Below are positions 53,334 through 62,078 of a DNA stretch of 64,000 nucleotides, piece after piece (within the stretch, counting starts at the first letter, position 1; the number at the start of each line of letters is the position of its first letter). The notes beneath the pieces are model-generated. The model saw nothing but the letters and a program-made list of their open reading frames with translations, was not told the DNA's origin and searched no databases. The stretch spans positions 1 through 64,000 of the forward strand of contig JADGBX010000004.1 in assembly GCA_015231265.1 (NCBI GenBank). Reading direction: 5' to 3'. Made by a program: the position numbers and the translations under genes. The stretch is from Magnetococcales bacterium (GTDB taxonomy: Bacteria > Pseudomonadota > Magnetococcia > Magnetococcales > JADGBX01).

Positions 53334-53351
53334 ACATACCGACCGGTATGT
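53334..53351. promoter_or_regulatory. Palindromic operator 2 upstream of tetR
   Basis: ACATACCGACCGGTATGT: two 8-base arms around a central AC. It matches operator 1 except at one central position. The two centres are 31 bases apart, about three helical turns, so two dimers can sit on the same face of the DNA. Confidence 0.65.
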
Positions 53352-53403
53352 ATGTTGTTCTCTTGTAACCTTCGTTTCCAATTCACAGGGTAATTCCAGA
53401 ACC

Positions 53404-54024
53404 ATGCCGCGTTCCGAATCACAACGTAATCCCGACAAAACCAGAGAACGCCTAATGACATCCGCGTTTGAAACATTCTGGAGAAAAGGATTCCAAGGAG
53501 CAGGATTAACAGAAATTCTCAAACAGGCCAATCTGACCAAAGGTGCGCTCTATCACCACTTTCCCGACAAAAAGAGCCTCGGTTATGCCGTTGTTGAAGA
53601 GGTTATGGGAAAGATGATGGAGGAGGACTGGTTACGCCCAATCCGTGAGGCAGAAGACCCTTTGCTCGGTCTTGAAGTCACACTGCAAGAAAATGTGGAA
53701 CGGTATGGGGAAACACTGGTCCAACTGGGATGCCCTATCAACGCTTTGGCCCAGGAGATGGCCCCGGTTGACGAAGGGTTCAGAATTCGCATGTATCAGC
53801 TTCTGGAGCGGTGGCGCAGTGAGATGTCTCTTGCTCTACAGAAAGGGCGGGAGCTAGGCATCGTCCGCGAGGAAATTGATCCCCACCGAACATCAGTCTT
53901 TATTCTTGCCACTCTTGAAGGGTGTGCCGGACTCGCCCGAAACACCCAACGCCTGGATCTTCTGGTTACCTGTGCAGCAGGATTGACCGATTACTTCAGA
54001 AGCCTGCGAACACCGCATTCGTAA
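53404..54024 (+). CDS. TetR-family transcriptional regulator
   Basis: A 206-residue TetR/AcrR repressor. The DNA-binding domain is RERLMTSAFETFWRKGFQGAGLTEILKQANLTKGALYHHFPDKKSLGYAVVEE, with the usual helix-turn-helix. The C-terminal part is a helical ligand-binding and dimer domain with the short TetR_C-type segment CPINALAQEMAPVDEGF. Cysteines in it (LGCPI, GCAGL, TCAAG) could sense a reactive compound. I start at ATG 53404; the ORF-track start 51 codons upstream runs through the operators. It probably represses itself and the transporter genes that follow 62 bases downstream. Confidence 0.92.
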   Translation: MPRSESQRNPDKTRERLMTSAFETFWRKGFQGAGLTEILKQANLTKGALYHHFPDKKSLGYAVVEEVMGKMMEEDWLRPIREAEDPLLGLEVTLQENVERYGETLVQLGCPINALAQEMAPVDEGFRIRMYQLLERWRSEMSLALQKGRELGIVREEIDPHRTSVFILATLEGCAGLARNTQRLDLLVTCAAGLTDYFRSLRTPHS

Positions 54025-54086
54025 CCCTCAAGACCGTTTCAGCCAGTCACGATTATTCAATAGCAGTCACATAAGGACGAAGACCA

Positions 54087-56378
54087 ATGAATGGATGGAT
54101 GAAAACCATGTTGCGCTGGCGCTGGCTGGTGGTTCTGATCGGGATCGCCGTGGTCGGTGCTGCTGGAAGTGGGGCTCGCCTGCTTCGATTCGACACCGAT
54201 TATCGGGTTTTCTTCAGTGATGAGAACCCTCAACTTGTCGCCTTTGAAACCATTCAAAACACCTACACTAAGAACGATAATGTTCTCTTTACCATCGCTC
54301 CGAAAAGCGGCAAGGTCTTCAGCCGTGATACATTGGCGATGATTCAGGAACTGACTGAAAAATCGTGGCAGATCCCCTACTCCATTCGCGTAGACTCTCT
54401 GACCAACTATCAGCACACCGAGGCGGAGGAGGACGACCTGATCGTTGCCGATCTCGTCGAATCACCCCAGGATCTCTCCGATGCAGACCTTGAGAGAATC
54501 AAAACGATTGCTATTAATGAGCCCCTTTTGCTCCATCGCCTCATCTCTCCCAAAGCCGATACGACCGCGGTCAACGTCACTATCCAACTCGCAGGCAAAC
54601 GCCCTGATCTTGAGGTGCCGGAAGTTGCCGCTTTCGCCAGAACTCTGGCCCAAGAGATGCGCACTGCTTATCCGGAGGTTGAGATCCACCTCACCGGTAT
54701 GAGCATGATGAACAACGCTTTCCCGGAAGCATCGAAAAGAGACATGGCAACGCTGATTCCGATCATGTTTCTGGTGGTTCTGGTAACGCTGGGCTTCATG
54801 GTCCGTTCCATATCGGCCATGTTCGCATCACTCCTGGTCATTATCTTCTCCATTGTTACCGCCATGGGCATTACCGGCTGGCTTGGCATCGCCCTGACAG
54901 GACCCTCAGCCGGAGCTCCAACCATCATTCTCACCATGGCAGTTGCCGATTGTGTTCATATTCTCGTGACGTTCTTTCAGGGGATGCGTCGGGACGGCTT
55001 GGATAAAGAGACCGCCATTCTGGAGAGCCTGCGCATTAATGCGCAGCCGGTATTCCTCACCAGCGCCACAACGGCCATCGGCTTTCTGAGCATGAACTTT
55101 GGTGAGGTCCCTCCCTTCCACGATCTGGGAAACATCGTCACCATGGGCGTTCTCATGGCGTACGCCCTCTCCATGACTTTTCTTCCCTGTTTGATCATGA
55201 TTCTCCCAATTTCGGTGAAAACAAGTCGGGATGAAGGTGCCATGGCAAGAGCGATGGACAGGTTTGCCGGATTCGTAATCAAACGGCGCTCTCCCCTGCT
55301 CTGGTTGATGAGTGGGATTACACTCCTATTGATCGCCTTTATTCCCAGCAATGAGCTGAATGATGAGTTCGTCAAATACTTCAGCAAGGAGATTGAATTC
55401 CGCCGGGCGACTGACTTTACGACAGACCATCTGACAGGCATCTACGCCATCGAGTACTCTTTGGAATCTGGCAGTTCAAACGGTGTTGCCGACCCTGAGT
55501 TTCTGGCCAATGTGGAAGCCTTTGCCCAATGGTACCGTTCTCAGCCCGAGGTGATTCACGTCAACAGCATCACGGACATCTTCAAACGCCTCAACAAAAG
55601 CATGCATGGAGATGACCCCTCCTATTATAAACTGCCGGATGCTCGGGATCTTTCGGCTCAGTACCTGCTGCTCTATGAGATGTCCCTGCCCTATGGGTTG
55701 GATCTGAACAATCAGATCAACGTGGACAAATCCAGCACCCGTTTCACCGTTACCATGCACTCGATCTCCACCAATCAGGTTCTCGACGTGGAGAAACGTG
55801 CCCAAGCCTGGATGCGCACCAACCTTCCTGAGACGATGGTGACTCCCGGGGCCAGCCCGACCATCATGTTTGCCAATATCGGCAAGCGAAATATTATGGG
55901 AATGCTCACCGGCACGACCATCGCCCTGGTGCTCATCTCCTTCCTCATGATCGCCGCGCTGCGCAGTCTCAAGGTAGGGCTGATCAGCATCATCCCCAAT
56001 CTCGCTCCCATGGCCATGGCGTTCGGAATCTGGGGCATCATGGTGGGTCAGGTGGGCCTCGCTCTGTCGGTCGTGACCGGCATGACCCTGGGTATCGTGG
56101 TGGATGACAGTGTCCACTTCCTCAGCAAATATCTACGCGCTCGACGTGAAAAAGGGCTGGGAAGCCATGAAGCTGTTCGCTACGCATTCAACAGTGTCGG
56201 CACTGCCCTCTGGGTCACCTCAATCGTCCTGGTGGCTGGCTTCTTCGTCCTCACCTTTTCCACCTTCAAGTTCAACTCCGGAATGGGTCTGCTTACTGCG
56301 ATGACCATTGCTCTCGCACTGGTAGCGGACTTCCTCCTGCTTCCACCGCTTCTGATGAAACTGGAGAAAAACCAATGA
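54087..56378 (+). CDS. RND/MMPL-family transporter
   Basis: This 763-residue polytopic transporter belongs to the MMPL/HpnN-like branch of RND exporters. One membrane helix is at residues 12-28. A periplasmic domain follows (FDTDYRVFFSDENPQL), then five to six helices (LIPIMFLVVLVTLGFMV; DCVHILVTFFQGMRRDG). A second repeat shows a similar layout with GMTLGIVVDDSVHFLSKYLRARREKGLG, which includes the proton-relay aspartates. The two halves are internal repeats, as in the family. Such proteins move lipids, hopanoids or other hydrophobic compounds toward the outer membrane. It is the second gene of the tetR cluster and overlaps the next gene by 4 bases (ATGA). Confidence 0.92.
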   Translation: MNGWMKTMLRWRWLVVLIGIAVVGAAGSGARLLRFDTDYRVFFSDENPQLVAFETIQNTYTKNDNVLFTIAPKSGKVFSRDTLAMIQELTEKSWQIPYSIRVDSLTNYQHTEAEEDDLIVADLVESPQDLSDADLERIKTIAINEPLLLHRLISPKADTTAVNVTIQLAGKRPDLEVPEVAAFARTLAQEMRTAYPEVEIHLTGMSMMNNAFPEASKRDMATLIPIMFLVVLVTLGFMVRSISAMFASLLVIIFSIVTAMGITGWLGIALTGPSAGAPTIILTMAVADCVHILVTFFQGMRRDGLDKETAILESLRINAQPVFLTSATTAIGFLSMNFGEVPPFHDLGNIVTMGVLMAYALSMTFLPCLIMILPISVKTSRDEGAMARAMDRFAGFVIKRRSPLLWLMSGITLLLIAFIPSNELNDEFVKYFSKEIEFRRATDFTTDHLTGIYAIEYSLESGSSNGVADPEFLANVEAFAQWYRSQPEVIHVNSITDIFKRLNKSMHGDDPSYYKLPDARDLSAQYLLLYEMSLPYGLDLNNQINVDKSSTRFTVTMHSISTNQVLDVEKRAQAWMRTNLPETMVTPGASPTIMFANIGKRNIMGMLTGTTIALVLISFLMIAALRSLKVGLISIIPNLAPMAMAFGIWGIMVGQVGLALSVVTGMTLGIVVDDSVHFLSKYLRARREKGLGSHEAVRYAFNSVGTALWVTSIVLVAGFFVLTFSTFKFNSGMGLLTAMTIALALVADFLLLPPLLMKLEKNQ

Positions 56379-57202
56379 GACAGACCACACCCTCCCCCAT
56401 CACCAGCCGCTGGTTGTTCCAAGGCATCGTCTATGCAACGGCAACCCTTATGTCCCTGGCCCCCTCTTCGCTCCTGGCCGAAACACCAGCAGAGAAAGGC
56501 TTGGCCATTGCGACCGAAGCAGATCGCCGCGACATGGGGTATGGTGACATGACGGCCAACATGACGATGACTCTCAAAAACCGTCATGGAGAAACCAGTG
56601 TTCGCTACATGCGTATAAAAATGCTGGAGATGGAGAACGACGGGGACAAGTCCATGTCGATCTTTGATCGCCCTCGGGACGTCAAAGGAACCGCCATGCT
56701 CACCTTCAGTCACGCAACCAAGCCAGACGATCAATGGATGTATCTCCCTGCGCTGAAACGGGTCAAACGCATCTCCTCCCGCAACAAGTCGGGACCGTTT
56801 ATGGGCAGTGAGTTTGCCTTTGAAGATCTGGGCTCCCAGGAGATCGGTAAATACACCTACACCTGGATTAATAATGAAGCGTGTGGCGACTTGGAGTGCT
56901 TCGTCATTGAACGAAAGCCCACATACAAATATTCCGGATACACCCGGCAGATGGTCTGGATGGACACAGCCGAATACCGCCCTCTGAAGATCGACTATTA
57001 CGATCGCAAAAATTCTCTACTCAAGACCCAAACGTTTACGGAGTATCACCAGTTTATTGGTAAGTACTGGCGTGCCCACACCATGGATATCGTCAACCAC
57101 CAGACAGGAAAATCGACCAATCTCGTCTGGTCGAAGGTGAAGTTTCAGACCGGCCTCAAAGAGCGTGACTTCACACGCAACAGCCTCAAACGGGCACGCT
57201 GA
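56375..57202 (+). CDS. Outer-membrane lipoprotein-sorting (LolA-like) protein
   Basis: A 275-residue periplasmic protein. The signal peptide is IVYATATLMSLAPSSLLAETPAEKG. The body reads MTANMTMTLKNRHGETSVRYMRIKMLE, FDRPRDVKGTAMLTFSHATKPDDQWMYLPALKRVKRISSRNKSGPFMGSEFAFEDLG, which is the LolA-like/DUF4292-type half-barrel that cradles lipid chains. MVWMDTAEYRPLKIDYYDR is the usual late strand. It probably carries a lipid delivered by the RND protein across the periplasm. The ATG overlaps the transporter stop. Confidence 0.9.
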   Translation: MRQTTPSPITSRWLFQGIVYATATLMSLAPSSLLAETPAEKGLAIATEADRRDMGYGDMTANMTMTLKNRHGETSVRYMRIKMLEMENDGDKSMSIFDRPRDVKGTAMLTFSHATKPDDQWMYLPALKRVKRISSRNKSGPFMGSEFAFEDLGSQEIGKYTYTWINNEACGDLECFVIERKPTYKYSGYTRQMVWMDTAEYRPLKIDYYDRKNSLLKTQTFTEYHQFIGKYWRAHTMDIVNHQTGKSTNLVWSKVKFQTGLKERDFTRNSLKRAR

Positions 57203-57339
57203 CAACTCGGGATCAAGATGGCAGGCACCATTGTCATTGCAGGCAGAATCTGTTGAAATTGCATCAATTGACGACCATGTTCCGAATATGTGTCGGGCCA
57301 TGGAATGATTGATCACTTCACACACAATGGGGGTGGATC

Positions 57340-57768
57340 TTGTCTGCCAATCTGATCCAAAAAAAGGTTAATAAATTCGCCAGTTGTTCTCTATTCCGTC
57401 CTGTGATGCTCGGAATCAGCCTTATGGGGCTGTTGACGACACCACTGGTCGCCGAAACCGAGGGACTTCTTAAACGCTACTCTGCCCAGGCTGCCTCCTG
57501 CCGAACAGATGCCTGCACAGACACCGTTGTCAAGAAGCTCGAAGAGAGTGGACGGAAACCCTACATTCTGCGCATGTGGGATCTGAACCAAGCGATGTGG
57601 AAGACGGTCCATGTAGGCCACTATGAAACCCGCGATGAAGCCCAGGCCGAAGTCACTGCTATCAAAGAGAGTCTCAGCATTGATGGCTTTGTGTCAGCGG
57701 TGGATATGACACCGATCAAGAAATGCGATGAACACAAAGATCAAGAGAAGAACCACACCAAGCAATAA
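57340..57768 (+). CDS. Secreted SPOR-like protein
   Basis: A 142-residue exported protein with a signal segment (LGISLMGLLTTPLVAETEG) and a compact domain resembling a SPOR repeat: KPYILRMWDLNQAMWKTVHVGHYETRDEAQAEVTAIKE. SPOR domains often bind denuded peptidoglycan. Its two cysteines in SCRTDACTD and one in KKCDEH may form a disulfide. The start is TTG at 57340 after a GGGGGTGG ribosome site. It lies in the transporter cluster, 137 bases after the LolA-like gene; its partner role is unknown. Confidence 0.65.
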   Translation: MSANLIQKKVNKFASCSLFRPVMLGISLMGLLTTPLVAETEGLLKRYSAQAASCRTDACTDTVVKKLEESGRKPYILRMWDLNQAMWKTVHVGHYETRDEAQAEVTAIKESLSIDGFVSAVDMTPIKKCDEHKDQEKNHTKQ

Positions 57769-57820
57769 GCGCCAATCCTGCCCGGTGCTTCACCCTTTGC
57801 AACGGCAAGGCAGAAACAGC

Positions 57821-59218
57821 ATGCACGCCTCTTTGCGTGGGCCTCTGCTATTTTGCCTGATAGTGATAGCGACTATTTCACCACAACCTGCTTTCTCTTC
57901 AGATCTGAAGCTCTCTTTTGATCGAACGCTCAAAACAGCCTCGACAACAGATCAGGCTGTCTTTGACGATTCGCTCCCCACACCGCCCCCTTCACTGATG
58001 ATGTCCGAATCATTGGGCCACTTCCCAACGCTCAACGGTCTCTCAACTGGGGAACCGGGCATGGATGAGGAGGAGAGTGATATCCGCAGTGAATGGTCGG
58101 GCCATGTAAGCGGTGAACTACGGTGGTTCCCTGAAGATGGTCTGCAAGGACAGGACGAGAACCTCTACCCCGCATTTTCTCTGCAAGCTGAGTATCTTAG
58201 AGAGTGGAACGATGGATACGACCAGTTCACCTTCACACCCTTCATGAGAGTAGATTATCACGATTCCCGACGCACCCACGCCGATATTCGGGAGCTCTCC
58301 TGGGTTCACGTTGAAGAAAACTATGAATTGCGGATGGGTGTTCGCAAAGTGTTCTGGGGTGTGACCGAATCCCAACATCTGGTGGACATCATCAATCAGA
58401 GCGATTTGGTGGAGAGCACCGACGGTGAGGAGAAACTGGGGCAACCCATGTTCAATATCGCCTTTGATAAAGAGTGGGGCATGTTGGATCTTTTTGTTCT
58501 ACCTTTCAACAGGCTACGCACCTATCCCGGCAAGGATGCCCGGTTTCGAACAACCTACTGGGTCGATGACAAACAAGCCATTTTCGAATCAGAGCTTGAA
58601 GAGTGGCAGCCGGGTGTTGCTGTACGCTGGATGCAGAGTTTCGGTGATTGGGATGTAGGCCTCTCCCACTTCTCAGGGATGAGCCGTGACCCTCGATTCA
58701 TTGTGGGTACGCGTCATGGTTCGGAGACGGTTCTTATCCCCTATTACGAACGTATCGATCAGACTGGCCTTGATATCCAGGCCACTCTGGAGTCGTGGTT
58801 ACTCAAACTGGAAGCGATCAGTCGCAGTGGTCAGGGTTCTCGACGCTATGCCGCTGCCACAGCCGGGTTCGAGTACACTCTGGTCGGAATTTTTGAATCG
58901 GATGCTGATCTGGGATTCATCGCAGAGTATCTCTATGACGACCGTAGAGAAGGCGCTCCTACCCCGTTCCAGAACGACTTGATGCTGGGCATGCGACTGG
59001 CCATGAACGATGAACAGAGCACGGAGGCTCTGTTCGGGGTCATCACTGACCTGGACCACAATGCGACCCTTATGAATCTGGAAGGCTCCCGTCGTCTCGG
59101 TGACTCCTGGAAACTCTCTCTGGAAGGGCGTGCGCTTATTGATATTTCCGACAAGGACCCCCTCACCATCTGGCGCCGGGATCAGATGGTTCAACTGGAG
59201 CTGACGCGCTATTTCTGA
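57821..59218 (+). CDS. Outer-membrane beta-barrel protein of transport cluster
   Basis: A 465-residue exported protein. After the signal peptide (GPLLFCLIVIATISPQPAFSS) comes a linker rich in Pro and Asp, then alternating polar and aromatic beta strands: YPAFSLQAEYLREWNDGYDQFTFTPFMRVDYHD, YELRMGVRKVFWG, WGMLDLFVLPFNRLRTYPGK and, at the end, SWKLSLEGRALIDISDKDPLTIWRRDQMVQLELTRYF. The C-terminal phenylalanine is the typical signal for barrel insertion. It probably forms the exit pore or receptor for the lipid handled by the RND and LolA-like proteins. I start at ATG 57821, where the signal peptide begins. Confidence 0.75.
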   Translation: MHASLRGPLLFCLIVIATISPQPAFSSDLKLSFDRTLKTASTTDQAVFDDSLPTPPPSLMMSESLGHFPTLNGLSTGEPGMDEEESDIRSEWSGHVSGELRWFPEDGLQGQDENLYPAFSLQAEYLREWNDGYDQFTFTPFMRVDYHDSRRTHADIRELSWVHVEENYELRMGVRKVFWGVTESQHLVDIINQSDLVESTDGEEKLGQPMFNIAFDKEWGMLDLFVLPFNRLRTYPGKDARFRTTYWVDDKQAIFESELEEWQPGVAVRWMQSFGDWDVGLSHFSGMSRDPRFIVGTRHGSETVLIPYYERIDQTGLDIQATLESWLLKLEAISRSGQGSRRYAAATAGFEYTLVGIFESDADLGFIAEYLYDDRREGAPTPFQNDLMLGMRLAMNDEQSTEALFGVITDLDHNATLMNLEGSRRLGDSWKLSLEGRALIDISDKDPLTIWRRDQMVQLELTRYF

Positions 59219-59304
59219 CTCTACTTCGTGAACACGTCACTCGAGCGCTTCAAAAAATAATTGGCATGGAATGGAGAGAGCGCACAATTCCTCTCTCCTA
59301 GCGC

Positions 59305-59334
59305 TTGACAGAAGGGGGTCGGGAATCCGATAGT
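59305..59334 (+). promoter_or_regulatory. Sigma70-like promoter of alaC-hom
   Basis: A perfect TTGACA (59305-59310), an 18-base spacer and GATAGT (4 of 6, 59329-59334). Transcription would start near 59341, about 60 bases ahead of alaC. Confidence 0.5.
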
Positions 59335-59399
59335 GCTTCTACTTGGAACTGGCGTTCCATAGATGCACTCCCTTTCGACGATTCAGGCTGGAAGAACAC

Positions 59400-60617
59400 A
59401 TGGAAGAGTTTCCCCGTATCCAACGTCTACCCCCCTATGTTTTCTCTGTTGTCAACGCGCTGAAACACACGGCTCGCCAACAGGGCGAAGATATCATCGA
59501 CTTCGGCATGGGAAATCCGGATCAGGCGACCCCGCAACACATTGTCGATCGCCTCTGTGAAGCGGCCCAGGAAGCGAAGAACCATCGCTATTCGCTCTCA
59601 AAAGGCATCCCCGGCCTTCGCAAGGAGCTATGCCGCTACTACAAGCGTCGATTCGACGTGGAGCTGGATCCGGAAACCGAATCTATCGTCACGATCGGTT
59701 CCAAAGAGGGGTTGTCCCATTTGGCGCTGGCCATCACCCGGCCTGGCGACACCATCATGGTTCCCAACCCCACCTACCCTATTCACGGCTACGCCTTTGT
59801 AATCGCCGGCGCCGATATCCGCCACGTCCCGTTACATCCGGATGGTGATTTTTTTGCTGAAATGACCAAGGCGATCCAGACGACCTGGCCACGGCCCAAG
59901 GTTCTGGTGATCAACTTCCCATCCAATCCCACCGCGCAGGTGGTTGATCTGGACTTCTACGTTCGTGCTGTGGAGTTTGCCAAAGAGCACGATCTGATAA
60001 TCTTCTCGGATATCGCCTATGCCGAGATCTCCTTCGATGGCTACAAAAGCCCCAGCATCATGCAGGTTCCCGGTGCCATGGATGTGGCTGTGGAGTGTTA
60101 TTCACTCTCGAAAACCTATAACATGCCGGGCTGGCGTGTCGGATTCATGGTGGGGAACAGACGCCTTATCCACGCCTTGAGTCGCATTAAATCCTATCTT
60201 GACTACGGCATGTTCCAACCGATTCAGATCGCTGCAGCCGTTGCCCTCAAAGAGTCACGTCTCAACGCAGAAGCAGGGAAACGGGACTGCGTGGATGATA
60301 TCCGTGAACTCTATCAGAACCGCCGAGATGTTCTGATAGATGGTTTGGGACGGGCAGGATGGGAGATAGACAAACCATTGGCATCCATGTTTGTCTGGGC
60401 AAAGATTCCTGAAGAGTTTAGAAAAATGGGCTCTCTGGAGTTCTCCAAACTTCTGTTACAAGAAGCAAAAATGGCCGTCAGCCCTGGTATCGGATTCGGC
60501 CACTACGGCGACGAGTACGTTCGCATTGCTCTGATTGAGAATGAACACAGAACTCGCCAAGCCATTCGTCAGGTGAAAAAATTCTTGAATGCAGGTGGTG
60601 ATGTGGCATCCGAGTGA
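59400..60617 (+). CDS. alaC: Alanine/aspartate-type aminotransferase (AlaC-like)
   Basis: A 405-residue class I PLP aminotransferase. Conserved segments are [76 protein letters not shown] and [17 protein letters not shown] (Asn binding PLP). The Schiff-base lysine is in [17 protein letters not shown]. In proteobacteria this protein sits immediately before hom, as here, and is assigned as glutamate-pyruvate aminotransferase AlaC. I use ATG 59400 because GGAAG precedes it and the family N terminus is [14 protein letters not shown]. Confidence 0.9.
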   Translation: MEEFPRIQRLPPYVFSVVNALKHTARQQGEDIIDFGMGNPDQATPQHIVDRLCEAAQEAKNHRYSLSKGIPGLRKELCRYYKRRFDVELDPETESIVTIGSKEGLSHLALAITRPGDTIMVPNPTYPIHGYAFVIAGADIRHVPLHPDGDFFAEMTKAIQTTWPRPKVLVINFPSNPTAQVVDLDFYVRAVEFAKEHDLIIFSDIAYAEISFDGYKSPSIMQVPGAMDVAVECYSLSKTYNMPGWRVGFMVGNRRLIHALSRIKSYLDYGMFQPIQIAAAVALKESRLNAEAGKRDCVDDIRELYQNRRDVLIDGLGRAGWEIDKPLASMFVWAKIPEEFRKMGSLEFSKLLLQEAKMAVSPGIGFGHYGDEYVRIALIENEHRTRQAIRQVKKFLNAGGDVASE

Positions 60618-60709
60618 TTTCGGAGCAACAAAAACACCGTTTTTCAGCATGAATCAAGCCGAACCTAATCACTGTTTACGATGGGTTCAACTGTTTCGGG
60701 AGAGGAATT

Positions 60710-62032
60710 GTGAAGCAATTGCGCGTTGGCATTCTGGGCTGTGGAACCGTTGGAACCGGAACCGCAAGGCTTCTCATGGCGCAGCAGAATGTGTTGCGCA
60801 GACGGACCGGGGTTGACATCAAACTGGTCCGTATTGCCGATCGAATCTTTGCCAATGACGATCATGGCAAGACGTTCAAAGGGGTACAACTGGTCGATGA
60901 TGCCGCAGCCGTCATCGAAGCAGAAGATATCGATGTGGTCATCGAACTGATCGGCGGTCTGGAACCGGCACGCAGCTTTGTCATCGACGCCATGAAACGT
61001 GGTAAGCATGTCGTGACTGCCAACAAAGCGCTGGTTGCCGTCCATGGCAACGATATACTGCTGGAGGCGATTCGCCGCAAGGTGGACTTCGGATTTGAAG
61101 CGTCGGTCGCCGGAGCCGTACCGGTCATCAAAGCCGTTCGAGAGAGTCTGGCCGCCAACACCGTCGTCGAGATTCACGGCATTCTCAATGGGACTTGCAA
61201 CTACATTCTCACCCAAATGCGTGAGGAGGGTCTCCCCTTCGACGAAGTCCTGAAAACAGCACAGGAAAAGGGGTACGCCGAGGCCGACCCTACCTTCGAT
61301 GTGGATGGCATCGATACCGCCCACAAACTTGCCATTCTCTCAGCATTGGCTTTCGGTACGCCGATCGTCTACGACAAAGTGTTTATTGAGGGTATCCGCT
61401 CCATCTCCGATACCGACATCAAATGGGCGACGCGCATGGGCTTCAAGATCAAGCTCCTGGGTATCACCCAGTTGAGCAAGGATGGTCTGGAGTTACGCGT
61501 TCATCCTACCATGGTCAGCGCTGACAGCATGGTGGGCTCTGTTGAGGACGTCTTTAACGCTGTTTTCATCAAAGGCGATTTCTCAGACACCACCATGTAT
61601 TACGGCCGAGGAGCTGGAGAAGAACCCACAGCCAGTGCCGTGGTCGCTGATATCATCGATATCGCACGCAACCTGAAAGCCAATGTTGACGGTCACCGGG
61701 TTGCCCCCTTCTCCTACCTGCCTGATGAACTGCGTTCATGCACAGTCCGTAGCATGGACAAACTTACCGGTGACTACTATATCCGCTTGACCGTTGATGA
61801 TCGTCCCGGTGTTCTTGCCGATATCACTGCCATCTTCAAAGAGGAGGGCATCTCCATCAAACGCCTACAGCAGGAGGCGCGCTCCACACCGTATAATGAC
61901 CCGGTTCCTCTTGTGATGGTAACGCACCGCACCCGTGAGAATCAGGTGCAGGGTGCTCTGCGAAAAGTGGCAAACCTTGATGCCGTAAAAGAGAAACCGC
62001 ATTTGATCAGGATAGAAAACGAGCTGGCATGA
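60710..62032 (+). CDS. hom: Homoserine dehydrogenase
   Basis: The 440-residue enzyme makes homoserine from aspartate semialdehyde for Thr and Met synthesis. The NAD(P) motif is VGILGCGTVGTGTARLL, the catalytic core includes ANKALVAVHG, IHGILNGTCNYILTQM and DTAHKLAILSALAFG, and a regulatory ACT domain closes the protein (YIRLTVDDRPGVLADITAIFKEEGISIKRLQQE). The ACT domain suggests feedback control by threonine. The start is GTG at 60710 after AGAGGA. It follows alaC by 92 bases and shares its promoter. Confidence 0.94.
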   Translation: MKQLRVGILGCGTVGTGTARLLMAQQNVLRRRTGVDIKLVRIADRIFANDDHGKTFKGVQLVDDAAAVIEAEDIDVVIELIGGLEPARSFVIDAMKRGKHVVTANKALVAVHGNDILLEAIRRKVDFGFEASVAGAVPVIKAVRESLAANTVVEIHGILNGTCNYILTQMREEGLPFDEVLKTAQEKGYAEADPTFDVDGIDTAHKLAILSALAFGTPIVYDKVFIEGIRSISDTDIKWATRMGFKIKLLGITQLSKDGLELRVHPTMVSADSMVGSVEDVFNAVFIKGDFSDTTMYYGRGAGEEPTASAVVADIIDIARNLKANVDGHRVAPFSYLPDELRSCTVRSMDKLTGDYYIRLTVDDRPGVLADITAIFKEEGISIKRLQQEARSTPYNDPVPLVMVTHRTRENQVQGALRKVANLDAVKEKPHLIRIENELA

Positions 62033-62078
62033 TCTTCCCGCTTTTTGGCTGAACTGAACCAACTACTGGGGTGAACAG

